This document shows, one piece after another, positions 36,470 to 45,253 of a stretch of 64,000 nt of DNA. Every line of letters starts with the position of its first letter. The first letter of the stretch is position 1. Source of the stretch: Leeuwenhoekiella sp. MAR_2009_132 (GTDB taxonomy: Bacteria > Bacteroidota > Bacteroidia > Flavobacteriales > Flavobacteriaceae); assembly GCF_000687915.1 (NCBI RefSeq), contig NZ_JHZY01000002.1, positions 1,054,001-1,118,000 of the forward strand, in the 5' to 3' direction. The notes beneath the pieces were generated by a model. That model was not told where the DNA came from, searched no databases, and saw only the letters and a program-made list of their open reading frames with translations. The translations under genes and the position numbers were made by a program.

Positions 36470-37699
36470 TTAATTTAAATGCTTAGGGTAACATATATAG
36501 TTTTTGGTGATCACCTTAGATAAAGCTTTTAAACTTAGTTGATCACTGGCAGAAACCACATCTATTACCTTTCCTTTTCGGGTTAAAATAGTTATCGCTT
36601 CCTTTTTAAGAGTATAAGCCTGGTTTGTAATTGTACCTGTAAAAACAAAATAATTCACTTCATGATCATTCAAACCGCACATCTGTTTAACCCTATTTTT
36701 CTCTGCTTTCACAAAATCTTTATCAAAAGGTTTCTTTTTAATTTTGATTCTGGGAAGGTTGCGGTAAATTATAATTTGAGACAATCTGCTTAACACGTAA
36801 TCGTCGTGATCACACCATGCTTTCATTGCAGCTATAATATCATAATCATCAAGAGACGAGAAAATATCTAAGGCTTGGGTATCAAAAATACCTTCTGCAT
36901 TTTTCTTTTTAAGAAAAAATGCGAGTGACTTGCTGGCTTCAAGCTCTATACCAGCATTAGTAAGTTCTTTAGCTCGCTTGAGAACACGCACTAAAACCTG
37001 CTCTGCAACTAAACTTGTTTTATGCAAATAGACCTGCCAATACATTAATCTTCGCGCTACGAGAAACTTTTCAATGGTATAAATCCCTTTTTCTTCAATC
37101 ATCAAAACATCATCCTTTACATTTAGCATTGCTAAAATGCGATCTGTATTGATATTTCCTTCCGCCATGCCGGTATAAAAACTATCTCTTTTAAGATAGT
37201 CTGTACGATCCATATCAAGTTGCCCAGAAACCAGTTGATGTAAAAAAGGTCTGGGGTAACTTCCTTTAAAAATATTTAGGGCAAGGGTTAAACTTCCGTT
37301 AAACTCTCTATTAAGTGTCTCCATAAACTGGAGCGAAATTTGCTCGTGATGTACATCTTCAACAATACTGTTTTCCATAGCATGAGAAAAAGGACCGTGT
37401 CCTATATCATGCAGCAATATTGCAATCATTGTCGCTTCTTTTTCCTCTTTTGATATCTTAACACCTTTCTCATCAAGCTTTTCAAGCGCTTTTTGCATAA
37501 TATGCAAACATCCTATTGCATGATGAAATCTTGTATGATGTGCTCCCGGATAAACAAGATAAGACAATCCCATTTGAGAAATACGGCGCAAACGCTGAAA
37601 GTACCTGTGTTGTATCAGGTCAAAGATGAGACCCTTGGGTATAGTAATAAACCCATATATAGGGTCGTTAATTATTGTAAGTTTGTGGCTGGTCTGCAA
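36470..37699 (-). CDS. HD-domain phosphohydrolase (dNTPase-like)
   Basis: 409 residues. KLTIINDPIYGFITIPKG at the start and the metal-binding HD site TRFHHAIGCLH ... LLHDIGHGPFSHAMENSIVEDVHHEQ are typical of the SAMHD1/YdhJ-like HD superfamily, which hydrolyses nucleotides or phosphodiesters. The substrate is not assigned. An ATG at 37831 would run over the porX start and lengthen the N-terminus with unlikely hydrophobic residues; the TTG at 37699 is taken. Divergent from porX, 24 bp upstream of lpxD. Confidence 0.8.
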   Translation of the reverse strand: MQTSHKLTIINDPIYGFITIPKGLIFDLIQHRYFQRLRRISQMGLSYLVYPGAHHTRFHHAIGCLHIMQKALEKLDEKGVKISKEEKEATMIAILLHDIGHGPFSHAMENSIVEDVHHEQISLQFMETLNREFNGSLTLALNIFKGSYPRPFLHQLVSGQLDMDRTDYLKRDSFYTGMAEGNINTDRILAMLNVKDDVLMIEEKGIYTIEKFLVARRLMYWQVYLHKTSLVAEQVLVRVLKRAKELTNAGIELEASKSLAFFLKKKNAEGIFDTQALDIFSSLDDYDIIAAMKAWCDHDDYVLSRLSQIIIYRNLPRIKIKKKPFDKDFVKAEKNRVKQMCGLNDHEVNYFVFTGTITNQAYTLKKEAITILTRKGKVIDVVSASDQLSLKALSKVITKNYICYPKHLN

Positions 37700-37781
37700 A
37701 CAGAAATCCTTTTTAGTTTTTATAAATACTTCACGTATTAAAATTGGGGTTTTAGACCAATTATTTAACAAATATACTATT

Positions 37782-39332
37782 ATGAATACTATAAAAATAC
37801 TTTGGGTAGATGATGAAATTGATTTACTCAAACCACATATACTTTTTCTAGAAAAGAAAAATTACGAAGTTTCGACCTGTCAAAGTGGTACAGAGGCTAT
37901 TGAACTTGTTGAAGAAGAAAATTTTGATATAGTTTTTTTAGATGAAAACATGCCGGGCTTAACAGGATTAGAAACCCTAAGTGAAATTAAAGCCAAGCGC
38001 GACACCTTACCGGTAATTATGATTACTAAAAGTGAAGAGGAGTACATAATGGAAGAAGCAATAGGTTCTAAAATTGCAGATTACCTTATAAAACCGGTGA
38101 ATCCTCATCAAATTTTGTTGAGTTTAAAAAAGAACTTAGATACAAGTAGATTAGTTTCAGAAAAGACTACACTCAATTATCAACAAGAATTTAGAAAAAT
38201 AGCTATGGACATGGCTCAGGTTAATTCTTTTGAAGAATGGTCTGAGTTGTATCAAAAACTTATTTACTGGGAGTTAGAGCTTGAAGGGATTGAAGACCAA
38301 AGTATGCAGGAGATTTTAGAATCTCAAAAGACCGAAGCTAACAATCAATTTTTCAAATTTATAGAGCGCAATTATGAAGACTGGTTTACAGACGAGGAAA
38401 AACCTACAATGTCTCATACACTTTTTAAAGAAAAAATTGCTCCGCATTTGGCAACCACAGAAGCTCCAGTTCTTTTAATTGTAATAGATAACCTAAGGTA
38501 CGATCAATGGAAATCTTTTGAACCTATTATTAACAACTATTATAAAAAAGAAAGTGAAAGTACTTATTACAGTATACTTCCTACAGCTACACAATATGCA
38601 CGTAACTCTATATTCTCTGGCTTAATGCCTAGCGAGATGGAGAAAAAACATCCTGATTTGTGGTTAAATGATACTGAAGAAGGTGGTAAAAATATGAATG
38701 AAGACAAATTTCTGGAAGCTCAACTAAAGCGATTGGGATTGAATCTGAAATGGGAATATCATAAAATCACCAACTTAAAAAGTGGAAAAAAATTAGTCGA
38801 AAATTTTAACTCACTAAAAAACAATGATTTAACAGTTTTAGTTTATAACTTTGTAGATATGTTAAGTCATTCTAAAACCGAGATGGAAGTTATAAAAGAA
38901 CTTGCTTCTAATGATAAATCATACCGTTCATTGACAGAAAGCTGGTTTAAAAATTCACCATTGCTTGAAATGATTCAAAAATCTCAGCAATTAGGATTTA
39001 AAATAATTCTTACTACCGATCATGGTACTATAAATGTAAAGAATCCTTCAAAAGTTATTGGAGATAAAAATACAAGTCTCAACCTACGTTATAAAACGGG
39101 TCGAAGTCTTACCTATGAAGAGAAAGATGTACTGTCTGCAAAAGACCCTAAGGCAATACACTTACCCTCGATAAATATGAGCAGCTCATTTATTTTTGCA
39201 AAAGGTGATTTGTTTTTTGCATATCCTAATAATTACAATCACTACGTGAGCTATTACCGTAATTCATATCAACATGGGGGAGTTTCACTTGAAGAAATGA
39301 TTATTCCTTTTGTGGTTTTAAATCCGAGATAG
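37782..39332 (+). CDS. porX: Response regulator with PglZ/alkaline-phosphatase-like domain (PorX)
   Basis: 516 residues. Residues about 1-120 are a receiver domain with the phospho-acceptor Asp54 in DIVFLDENMPG and Lys near IADYLIKP. Then comes a helical linker and a C-terminal alkaline-phosphatase-superfamily/PglZ domain (about 220-516) with VIDNLRYDQWKS, SILPTATQYARNSIFSG and ILTTDHGTINV metal-ligand-type motifs. This architecture is that of PorX, which with PorY controls the type IX secretion system and gliding in Bacteroidota. The ATG at 37782 is chosen; 52 upstream residues have no receiver similarity. Confidence 0.9.
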   Translation: MNTIKILWVDDEIDLLKPHILFLEKKNYEVSTCQSGTEAIELVEEENFDIVFLDENMPGLTGLETLSEIKAKRDTLPVIMITKSEEEYIMEEAIGSKIADYLIKPVNPHQILLSLKKNLDTSRLVSEKTTLNYQQEFRKIAMDMAQVNSFEEWSELYQKLIYWELELEGIEDQSMQEILESQKTEANNQFFKFIERNYEDWFTDEEKPTMSHTLFKEKIAPHLATTEAPVLLIVIDNLRYDQWKSFEPIINNYYKKESESTYYSILPTATQYARNSIFSGLMPSEMEKKHPDLWLNDTEEGGKNMNEDKFLEAQLKRLGLNLKWEYHKITNLKSGKKLVENFNSLKNNDLTVLVYNFVDMLSHSKTEMEVIKELASNDKSYRSLTESWFKNSPLLEMIQKSQQLGFKIILTTDHGTINVKNPSKVIGDKNTSLNLRYKTGRSLTYEEKDVLSAKDPKAIHLPSINMSSSFIFAKGDLFFAYPNNYNHYVSYYRNSYQHGGVSLEEMIIPFVVLNPR

Positions 39333-39358
39333 AATTAATTACGTAAATAATTAAAAAT

Positions 39359-39766
39359 ATGGAAATAACGTATGATCTGTCTGCCATTAATGATGTGGCA
39401 AAACAGCTTATAGAATCAGCTACTCACAAAATCATTCTATTTTATGGCGATTTGGGAGCCGGTAAAACAACGTTAATAAAGTCATTAGTAGAACAATTAG
39501 GTTCTAATGACACTGTATCGAGTCCTACATTTTCAATTTTAAATGAATATTTGGGAAAGAATGAGGAATCAATATTACATTTTGATTTATATAGATTAAA
39601 AACCGAAGATGAAGCTTATGATTTAGGAATTGAAGAATATCTGCAACGCGATTGTTGGAAATTTATTGAATGGCCTGAAAGAATTAACATTTTTGATCAA
39701 TATGACGTCCATTCAGCGAAAATAATTTCGTTGAATGAAAACAGTCGTTGCCTATATTTTATTTAA
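39359..39766 (+). CDS. tsaE: tRNA N6-threonylcarbamoyladenosine biosynthesis ATPase
   Basis: 135 residues. P-loop GDLGAGKTTLIKSL (about residues 30-43), FHFDLYRL-like LHFDLYRLKTEDEAYDLGIEEYL and WKFIEWPERI motifs define TsaE, which supports t6A formation at adenosine 37 of ANN-decoding tRNAs with TsaB/TsaD. 26 bp after porX, likely the same transcript. Confidence 0.94.
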   Translation: MEITYDLSAINDVAKQLIESATHKIILFYGDLGAGKTTLIKSLVEQLGSNDTVSSPTFSILNEYLGKNEESILHFDLYRLKTEDEAYDLGIEEYLQRDCWKFIEWPERINIFDQYDVHSAKIISLNENSRCLYFI

Positions 39767-40021
39767 AATGTTAAAATTTAAAAAATATATAAATTCGGTT
39801 TTGTAAGATTTTACTTACTTACATTCTTTTTTTAAAGTTGGAATGATTTTTTTTTCTGTTAAAACTATAATTGTTAACTTGGTTGAAATTTATAAGCTGT
39901 TTTAAATATTTTAATGTATTCTAAACACTTGCGAAAGTAGGCATTATTTTGAATTATGTATTGTGTTCTGTGTTGAGCATCTTTGTATCAACAAATCATT
40001 AACACTCAAACACATTACATT

Positions 40022-40159
40022 ATGAAAATTAAAGCTTTACTCCTAGGCCTTTTAATTGCAGGTGCAACAGCAGTTACTTACACGGTACAAAACGACAATG
40101 CAGATTATGCAGCAAAAAAAATCGAAAAAAGTAGAATCATTGTCCCTACTCACGGGTAG
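40022..40159 (+). CDS. Short ORF encoding a probable exported peptide
   Basis: 45 codons with ATG at 40022 and TAG at 40157. The N-terminus MKIKALLLGLLIAGATAV reads as a signal peptide (basic, hydrophobic, small residues), leaving a mature tail of about 25 residues ending KSRIIVPTHG, basic then polar. It lies 255 bp after tsaE and its end overlaps the start of the next membrane protein gene in another reading frame by about 53 bp (start 40107). No homologue is recognised by eye. A real coding role is suggested by the signal peptide and ATG context, but could be chance. Confidence 0.5.
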   Translation: MKIKALLLGLLIAGATAVTYTVQNDNADYAAKKIEKSRIIVPTHG

Positions 40160-40670
40160 TTTCATTGCGGCTATATTAGTCTCATCACCCTACTTTTTTT
40201 ATTTATATGAAGGCTTCCCAGATGTCAAAATTTGGGAAGCTTCTTTTTTTGGATTTCACCTTAAATATGATAGTGCTCATTACCAGAGCATTTATGTTGT
40301 TGCTTGGACACTAACGGGAAAAGTTGTACCGTTAGTATTTATGCTTATTTGGTTTTTTACGTGTAAACATTGGTGGTATCACGCTATTTTAATTCCCATT
40401 ATAATGTTATCACTCCAAATCTATTATACTCTAAATGATGATTTATCATTTGTTGATAGTAATGAAATTTTCATATTAGCGCCCTTAATTTTAATAATGC
40501 TAATATTTAGTTACGGTATTAGAATGAAAATTTTTGATCGCATTCACAATATTGACTTATCTGAACTTGAACGCGTAACTATTAAAGGAGAAATCAAAGA
40601 CGAAAACCTAAAAAGTTTCCAAAATGAGGACATTGACGATGACGATGATGAGCCTTTATTTATGGGCTAA
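40107..40670 (+). CDS. Hypothetical polytopic membrane protein with acidic tail
   Basis: 187 residues from the ATG at 40107 (two earlier in-frame ATGs at 40098 and 40056 exist, as does a TTG at 40140). About four hydrophobic helices lie between residues 12 and 135 (for example SFIAAILVSSPYFFYLY, VVPLVFMLIWFF, ILIPIIMLSLQIYY, FILAPLILIMLIFSYGI). A charged cytoplasmic C-terminus follows, ending EDIDDDDDEPLFMG. The family is unrecognised. Alanine dehydrogenase follows 85 bp later. Confidence 0.65.
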   Translation: MQQKKSKKVESLSLLTGSFIAAILVSSPYFFYLYEGFPDVKIWEASFFGFHLKYDSAHYQSIYVVAWTLTGKVVPLVFMLIWFFTCKHWWYHAILIPIIMLSLQIYYTLNDDLSFVDSNEIFILAPLILIMLIFSYGIRMKIFDRIHNIDLSELERVTIKGEIKDENLKSFQNEDIDDDDDEPLFMG

Positions 40671-40755
40671 TTCAATTAAAATATCCTTTCCTTAGGTCTT
40701 TTTTCCTTATTATATTTATCCGTATTTTGAAAAGTAGAATACGATAAACTCTCAG

Positions 40756-41952
40756 ATGATATCAAACAGTCCGTTTACTCGCGAAGAATTACTTCCTCAA
40801 GAAGAAAAACTCGAAATAGAACAGCGTAAAGGCTCACTTTTTATTGGGATTCCTAAAGAAAATCACTTTCAAGAAAAACGTGTTTGTTTAACACCAGACG
40901 CTGTAGGAGCTCTTGTTGCACACGGCCATCGTGTACTTATGGAAACGAATGCCGGTGAAGACGCTCGGTTTTCTGATCACGACTATTCTGAAGCTGGGGC
41001 AGAAATTACTTCCGATAAGGCAAAAGTTTTTGGATGCCCTATGGTTCTTAAAGTAGAACCTCCTTCTCTTGAAGAATTAGAATTAATAAACCCACAGACG
41101 GTTCTAATTTCTGCATTACAATTAAAAACACAGAAAAAAGAATACTTTAAAGTCTTAGCTACAAAGCGAATTACTGCTTTAGCATTTGAATTTATTAAAG
41201 ATGCTGATGGCACCTACCCTGCCGTTCGGGCTTTAAGCGAAATTGCAGGAACTGCTTCTATTCTATTAGCTTCTGAGCTTATGTCAAGACAAAATCAGGG
41301 AAATGGTCTTATGTTTGGCAATATAAGTGGCGTCCCTCCTACTGAAGTCGTTATTGTAGGTGCAGGAACCGTAGGTGAATTTGCAACGCGCTCTGCATTG
41401 GGATTAGGAGCAAATGTAAAGGTGTTTGATAACTCCCTCACAAAATTAAGAAGTTTACAAGTAAACGTAGGTAGACCTATTTACACCTCTACCATTCAGC
41501 CTAAAAATCTTTTAAAAGCCTTAAGACGCTGTGATGTGGCCATTGGTGCCGTTCGTGGTAAAGACAGATCACCAGTCATTGTTACAGAAACGATGATTGA
41601 GTATATGAAACCAGGTTCTATAATTATTGATGTAAGCATTGATATGGGTGGCTGTTTTGAAACCAGTGAAGTTACAACACATGATAAACCTACTTTTATC
41701 AAGCACGGAGTTATTCACTATTGTGTACCCAACATACCTTCGCGATACGCACGAACTTCTTCAATATCAATAAGTAATATTTTTACACCGTATTTACTTG
41801 AAATAGGCGAACACGGAGGATTAGAAAATAGCCTGCGTATGAACAAGGGTTTAAAAAATGGATTGTATTTTTACCGCGGAATCTTAACCAGTAAATCTGT
41901 TGCAGAATGGTTTGATTTACCCTTTAGAGATATCAATCTCTTGTTTTTCTAA
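40756..41952 (+). CDS. ald: Alanine dehydrogenase
   Basis: 398 residues, NAD-dependent interconversion of L-alanine and pyruvate plus ammonia. FIGIPKENHFQEKRVCLTPDAV, RALSEIAGTASILLASELM and the Rossmann VVIVGAGTVGEFATRSALGLGANVKVFD are characteristic of the Ald/PntA family; the length fits Ald rather than transhydrogenase, although the N-terminal extension of about 25 residues (MISNSPFTREELLPQEEKL) is longer than usual. Confidence 0.9.
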   Translation: MISNSPFTREELLPQEEKLEIEQRKGSLFIGIPKENHFQEKRVCLTPDAVGALVAHGHRVLMETNAGEDARFSDHDYSEAGAEITSDKAKVFGCPMVLKVEPPSLEELELINPQTVLISALQLKTQKKEYFKVLATKRITALAFEFIKDADGTYPAVRALSEIAGTASILLASELMSRQNQGNGLMFGNISGVPPTEVVIVGAGTVGEFATRSALGLGANVKVFDNSLTKLRSLQVNVGRPIYTSTIQPKNLLKALRRCDVAIGAVRGKDRSPVIVTETMIEYMKPGSIIIDVSIDMGGCFETSEVTTHDKPTFIKHGVIHYCVPNIPSRYARTSSISISNIFTPYLLEIGEHGGLENSLRMNKGLKNGLYFYRGILTSKSVAEWFDLPFRDINLLFF

Positions 41953-41971
41953 ATTCTATTTAAACTTACGT

Positions 41972-42355
41972 ATGAGAGTTCTACATCGCACCGGTTATTA
42001 TTTAGGTGGTTTTTCTATTGGTCTAATCTTGCTCGCTTTTTTTGTAAAAGGCAGCGGTGTCGAACTTCCGTCTTGTGACTATATGCCAAATGCACGTGTT
42101 TTAAAGACTATAAGAAATAACGGATATTCGCTATCTGAGAATGCCGAAAAAGAACTCCAGGCATTACAATTAGACACAACAGATTTAAATGTATTATTTC
42201 TTCAAGGAGAGGTAGACTTTAGTAAAAGTGACACCCGCAGAGAGCCTTGTGGTTTTTACAGTATTTATTCTCAAGAATCTGTAAAAATACCTATTACAGC
42301 AACTCTAGAAAATTGTGATGAAAAATTTACAGTGCTTAGCGTAGAAAAAAAATAG
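41972..42355 (+). CDS. DUF4258-like membrane-anchored small protein
   Basis: 127 residues. A hydrophobic helix (YYLGGFSIGLILLAFFVKGSG) is followed by a periplasmic-type domain with two Cys (LPSCDY, LENCDEKF) that resembles DUF4258. The start is the ATG at 41972; a longer in-frame reading begins in ald. 19 bp after the ald stop and probably co-transcribed. A perfect 12-bp hairpin beginning with the stop codon follows. No function known. Confidence 0.6.
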   Translation: MRVLHRTGYYLGGFSIGLILLAFFVKGSGVELPSCDYMPNARVLKTIRNNGYSLSENAEKELQALQLDTTDLNVLFLQGEVDFSKSDTRREPCGFYSIYSQESVKIPITATLENCDEKFTVLSVEKK

Positions 42356-42384
42356 ACTGTTTAGGTTGCTATCTAAACAGTCTA
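42353..42384 (+). terminator. Intrinsic terminator after the DUF4258-like gene
   Basis: A perfect 12-bp stem TAGACTGTTTAG/CTAAACAGTCTA with 8-nt loop, starting with the TAG stop codon and followed by TAAAATTTTTT. It serves the plus-strand ald unit and lies before the convergent proline dehydrogenase. Confidence 0.75.
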
Positions 42385-42412
42385 TAAAATTTTTTAAGAA
42401 ATATTTTATTTA

Positions 42413-43585
42413 TTAAATATCTCTTCTTTTACGCTCTTGCTTTAATAAACTTAATTCCCGGTTAGTTTGACCAGCCACAGATGTATTTTCTTCCGCTCTG
42501 CGTATTAAATAAGGCATAACATCTTTAACAGGCCCAAATGGAACATATTTAGCTACATTATAACCATTTTCGGCAAGATTAAAACTAATATGATCACTCA
42601 TACCGTAGAGTTGTCCAAACCATATACGGGGGTCTTCATGAACAATTCCTTTTTGTTCCATAATTTCTATGGCCAAATAGTTGCTCTCTTCATTATGTGA
42701 ACCTACAAAAGCCCAGATATCATCTAGATTATCTAAAACATATACGAGCATCGCATTAAAATGTGCATCTGTTTCGGGTTTATCTTTACAAATAGGAGAT
42801 TCATATCCTTTCTCTTCTGCACGAGCTCGCTCTTTTTCCATATAAGCCCCACGTACAATTTTCATTCCCAGTTTATATCCTTTCTCAATAGAATCTAAAT
42901 GCAATTCTTTTAAATAAGCAAGACGATCCCAGCGATAACATTGTAACGTATTAAATACAATAGGTTTTTCTGTATTGTATTTACGCATCATACTTAAGAC
43001 CAAATCATCTGCAGCACCCTGCATCCAGCTCTCTTCAGCATCTACAAGCAATTTTATATCACATTCCTTAGCAATCTTACATATGCTATCAAAACGAGCT
43101 ACAATACGTTCCCATTCTTGTTGTTCTGCAGATGTAAGTTCTTCTTTTTCGGTAACTTTTCTAAAGACTTCAAATCTTCCAAAGCCGGTAGGTTTAAATA
43201 CCGAAAATGGCATACCCGGCTTATCCTTAGCAAAACGAATAAGACTAATAACACGATCTAAGGCCTCATCAAATAAATTTTCGGTCTCTTTACCCTCAAC
43301 TGAAAAATCTAAAACAGAGTGAACACCTTTGTCATACATCTTTTCAATAACTGAAACACAATCTTTTTCACTTACACCACCACAAAAATGATCAAAAACA
43401 GTTGCCCGTATAAGACCTTCTACAGGAAGATTTGCATTAAGAGCAAAACGCGTAACAGCGGTCCCAATTTTTACAAGAGGTTGCTTTGAGATCATCTTAA
43501 AAAGAAAATAAGCACGCTCTAGCTCACTATCTGTTTTTAAAGAAAATGCATTTTTTGTATTATCAAATATCTTTTGTTCTAACAT
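42413..43585 (-). CDS. Proline dehydrogenase
   Basis: 390 residues, FAD-dependent (beta/alpha)8 barrel oxidising proline to pyrroline-5-carboxylate. LLVDAEESWMQGAADDL, VFNTLQCYRWDRLAYL, KIVRGAYMEKERARAEEKGYESPI and GSHNEESNYLA match the PutA-type active-site motifs, in a stand-alone enzyme without the aldehyde dehydrogenase domain. It is monocistronic on the minus strand. Confidence 0.92.
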   Translation of the reverse strand: MLEQKIFDNTKNAFSLKTDSELERAYFLFKMISKQPLVKIGTAVTRFALNANLPVEGLIRATVFDHFCGGVSEKDCVSVIEKMYDKGVHSVLDFSVEGKETENLFDEALDRVISLIRFAKDKPGMPFSVFKPTGFGRFEVFRKVTEKEELTSAEQQEWERIVARFDSICKIAKECDIKLLVDAEESWMQGAADDLVLSMMRKYNTEKPIVFNTLQCYRWDRLAYLKELHLDSIEKGYKLGMKIVRGAYMEKERARAEEKGYESPICKDKPETDAHFNAMLVYVLDNLDDIWAFVGSHNEESNYLAIEIMEQKGIVHEDPRIWFGQLYGMSDHISFNLAENGYNVAKYVPFGPVKDVMPYLIRRAEENTSVAGQTNRELSLLKQERKRRDI

Positions 43586-43602
43586 AATTCAACTTTAGGC
43601 GC

Positions 43603-43610
43603 CAAATATA
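43603..43610 (-). promoter_or_regulatory. Putative -7 box for proline dehydrogenase
   Basis: TATATTTG (minus strand) matches TAnnTTTG, 17 bp before the start codon. A TTTG on the same strand at 43635-43638 lies 24 bp upstream, slightly longer than usual spacing. Confidence 0.4.
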
Positions 43611-43673
43611 ATCACAATCGCAAACCTAGTTTTACAAAAAGATACTAATTTCACATTTTTAAAGTACTTTAAC

Positions 43674-44753
43674 ATGCAAGCTATAAAAGCAAAAAACTAC
43701 GATGTAGTTTTTACAGATTCCGGTTATCAAAATTTAAATACGCTACTAAAGAAAAAAGAATATAGTATCCTCTTTATATTAGTAGACAGTAACACGCATG
43801 AAAGTTGTCTTGCACATTTTTTACAGCGGGTTGAAACCTCACAAACAATTGAAATTATAGAAATTGAGCCGGGTGAAGAATTTAAAAATCTAGAAACTTG
43901 TGAAGGCGTATGGAGTGCATTATCAGAGCTTAATGCAGACCGCCAGAGTCTACTTATAAATTTAGGTGGTGGCGTTGTTACAGACTTGGGTGGATTTGTT
44001 GCGTGTTGCTTTAAAAGAGGCATAGACTTTATAAATGTACCTACTACCCTACTTGCAATGGTTGACGCTTCCGTAGGAGGAAAAACCGGAGTAGATCTTG
44101 GTGCTTTAAAAAATCAAATTGGGGTGATTAGTAACCCTCAGTTAGTACTCGTAGATTTTACTTTTTTAAATACATTGCCCGTAGAAGAACTACGTAGTGG
44201 TTATGCAGAGATGCTCAAGCACGGTTTAATTAATTCTGAATTGTATTGGAATGCTGTCAAATCTGCTACCTATTCAGATATTGATAGTTTAGCAGAACTT
44301 GTTTATCAATCTATTAATATTAAGAATGAAGTTGTATTAGAAGATCCTTTCGAAAAAGGAATTCGTAAAAGTCTTAATTACGGTCATACACTGGGTCACG
44401 CCATAGAATCTTATTTTATGGAGTCTATAGATAAAACCAGATTATTGCATGGAGAGGCCATTGCCATAGGTATGATTTTAGCTAATTATCTTTCTACGCA
44501 GTTAACAGGATTTGACACACAAAAAGCTTTAGAATTATCTAAATCAATTTTAAGTTTTTACGAGCCCGTGTCTTTTAACGATTCTGATATTGAAGCAATC
44601 ATTACTTTGCTTAAATATGATAAAAAAAATAGCCACGGAAATATCTATTTTGTTCTTCTGGAAGAAATAGGTAAACCAAGATTAAATCAAATAGCTTCTA
44701 ATGATTTGATTTTCAATGCTTTTGATTATTATAAAAATTTAAGTAATAAATAA
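43674..44753 (+). CDS. aroB: 3-dehydroquinate synthase
   Basis: 359 residues, second step of the shikimate pathway. NAD motif NLGGGVVTDLGGFVACCFKRG (about residue 100), zinc ligands in SGYAEMLKHGLI, LNYGHTLGHAIES and LLHGEAIAIGMILA. Standard length. Stand-alone on the plus strand, divergent from proline dehydrogenase. Confidence 0.95.
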   Translation: MQAIKAKNYDVVFTDSGYQNLNTLLKKKEYSILFILVDSNTHESCLAHFLQRVETSQTIEIIEIEPGEEFKNLETCEGVWSALSELNADRQSLLINLGGGVVTDLGGFVACCFKRGIDFINVPTTLLAMVDASVGGKTGVDLGALKNQIGVISNPQLVLVDFTFLNTLPVEELRSGYAEMLKHGLINSELYWNAVKSATYSDIDSLAELVYQSINIKNEVVLEDPFEKGIRKSLNYGHTLGHAIESYFMESIDKTRLLHGEAIAIGMILANYLSTQLTGFDTQKALELSKSILSFYEPVSFNDSDIEAIITLLKYDKKNSHGNIYFVLLEEIGKPRLNQIASNDLIFNAFDYYKNLSNK

Positions 44754-44828
44754 TACAATTGTGTTGTCTATGCAAAACGTTTTTTTTTACATTTAACCTC
44801 AAATAGGAATAACTTTTAAATACTATAT

Positions 44829-45173
44829 ATGCGACGCGTTATCGTTGATTATAAAAAGCTTACACCAGAAATACTTGCTCTCTTAGTAGATAAGTATCCT
44901 TACGGATATGATGATGATCAGATCATCTCTTTTAAAAATGCTAAAAATGAGCTAATAGAGTGTGTTGAAGTTCGTACAGCTGATACAATTTACCTCGTGA
45001 AGGTGAGTAAAAAATTAGAAACATCTATGGAGAATTATGATGTAGATGATTATGATGTTGATGATTTAAATGAACCCATTGTTGATTTACCAGAAAAGAT
45101 AGTTAATGATGACGATGATGATATCGTTGAACCTATTGATGAGGATATTGATGATGAAGATGACATTGATTAA
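44829..45173 (+). CDS. Hypothetical acidic protein with Asp-rich tail
   Basis: 114 residues, cytoplasmic, no signal peptide. A compact N-terminal part (RRVIVDYKKLTPEILALLVDKYPYGYDDDQIISF) is followed by a strongly acidic C-terminus (stretches DDDDDIVEPIDEDIDDEDDID). No catalytic motif or known family. A strong terminator follows. Confidence 0.65.
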   Translation: MRRVIVDYKKLTPEILALLVDKYPYGYDDDQIISFKNAKNELIECVEVRTADTIYLVKVSKKLETSMENYDVDDYDVDDLNEPIVDLPEKIVNDDDDDIVEPIDEDIDDEDDID

Positions 45174-45195
45174 TTTCATTTGAATAAGATTCATA

Positions 45196-45234
45196 AAAAA
45201 AGCTCCCAATATTTTAAATATTGGGAGCTTTTTT
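45196..45234. terminator. Bidirectional intrinsic terminator
   Basis: Long stem AGCTCCCAATATT with its complement, flanked by A5 and T5, between the acidic-protein gene and trxB. Strong in both directions. Confidence 0.85.
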
Positions 45235-45253
45235 ATTTAACCTGATTCGAAGA

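Noticed and set aside
37626..37781. N-terminal extension of PorX and of the divergent HD protein
   Set aside because: Both in-frame extensions would overlap each other and contain no receiver or HD-domain similarity; internal starts at 37782 (ATG) and 37699 (TTG) fit better.
42975..43322. Long antisense reading frame within proline dehydrogenase
   Set aside because: It mirrors the codon structure of the real gene and has no recognisable motifs; the same applies to the antisense frames at 7798-8190, 15864-16115 and 20187-20456.
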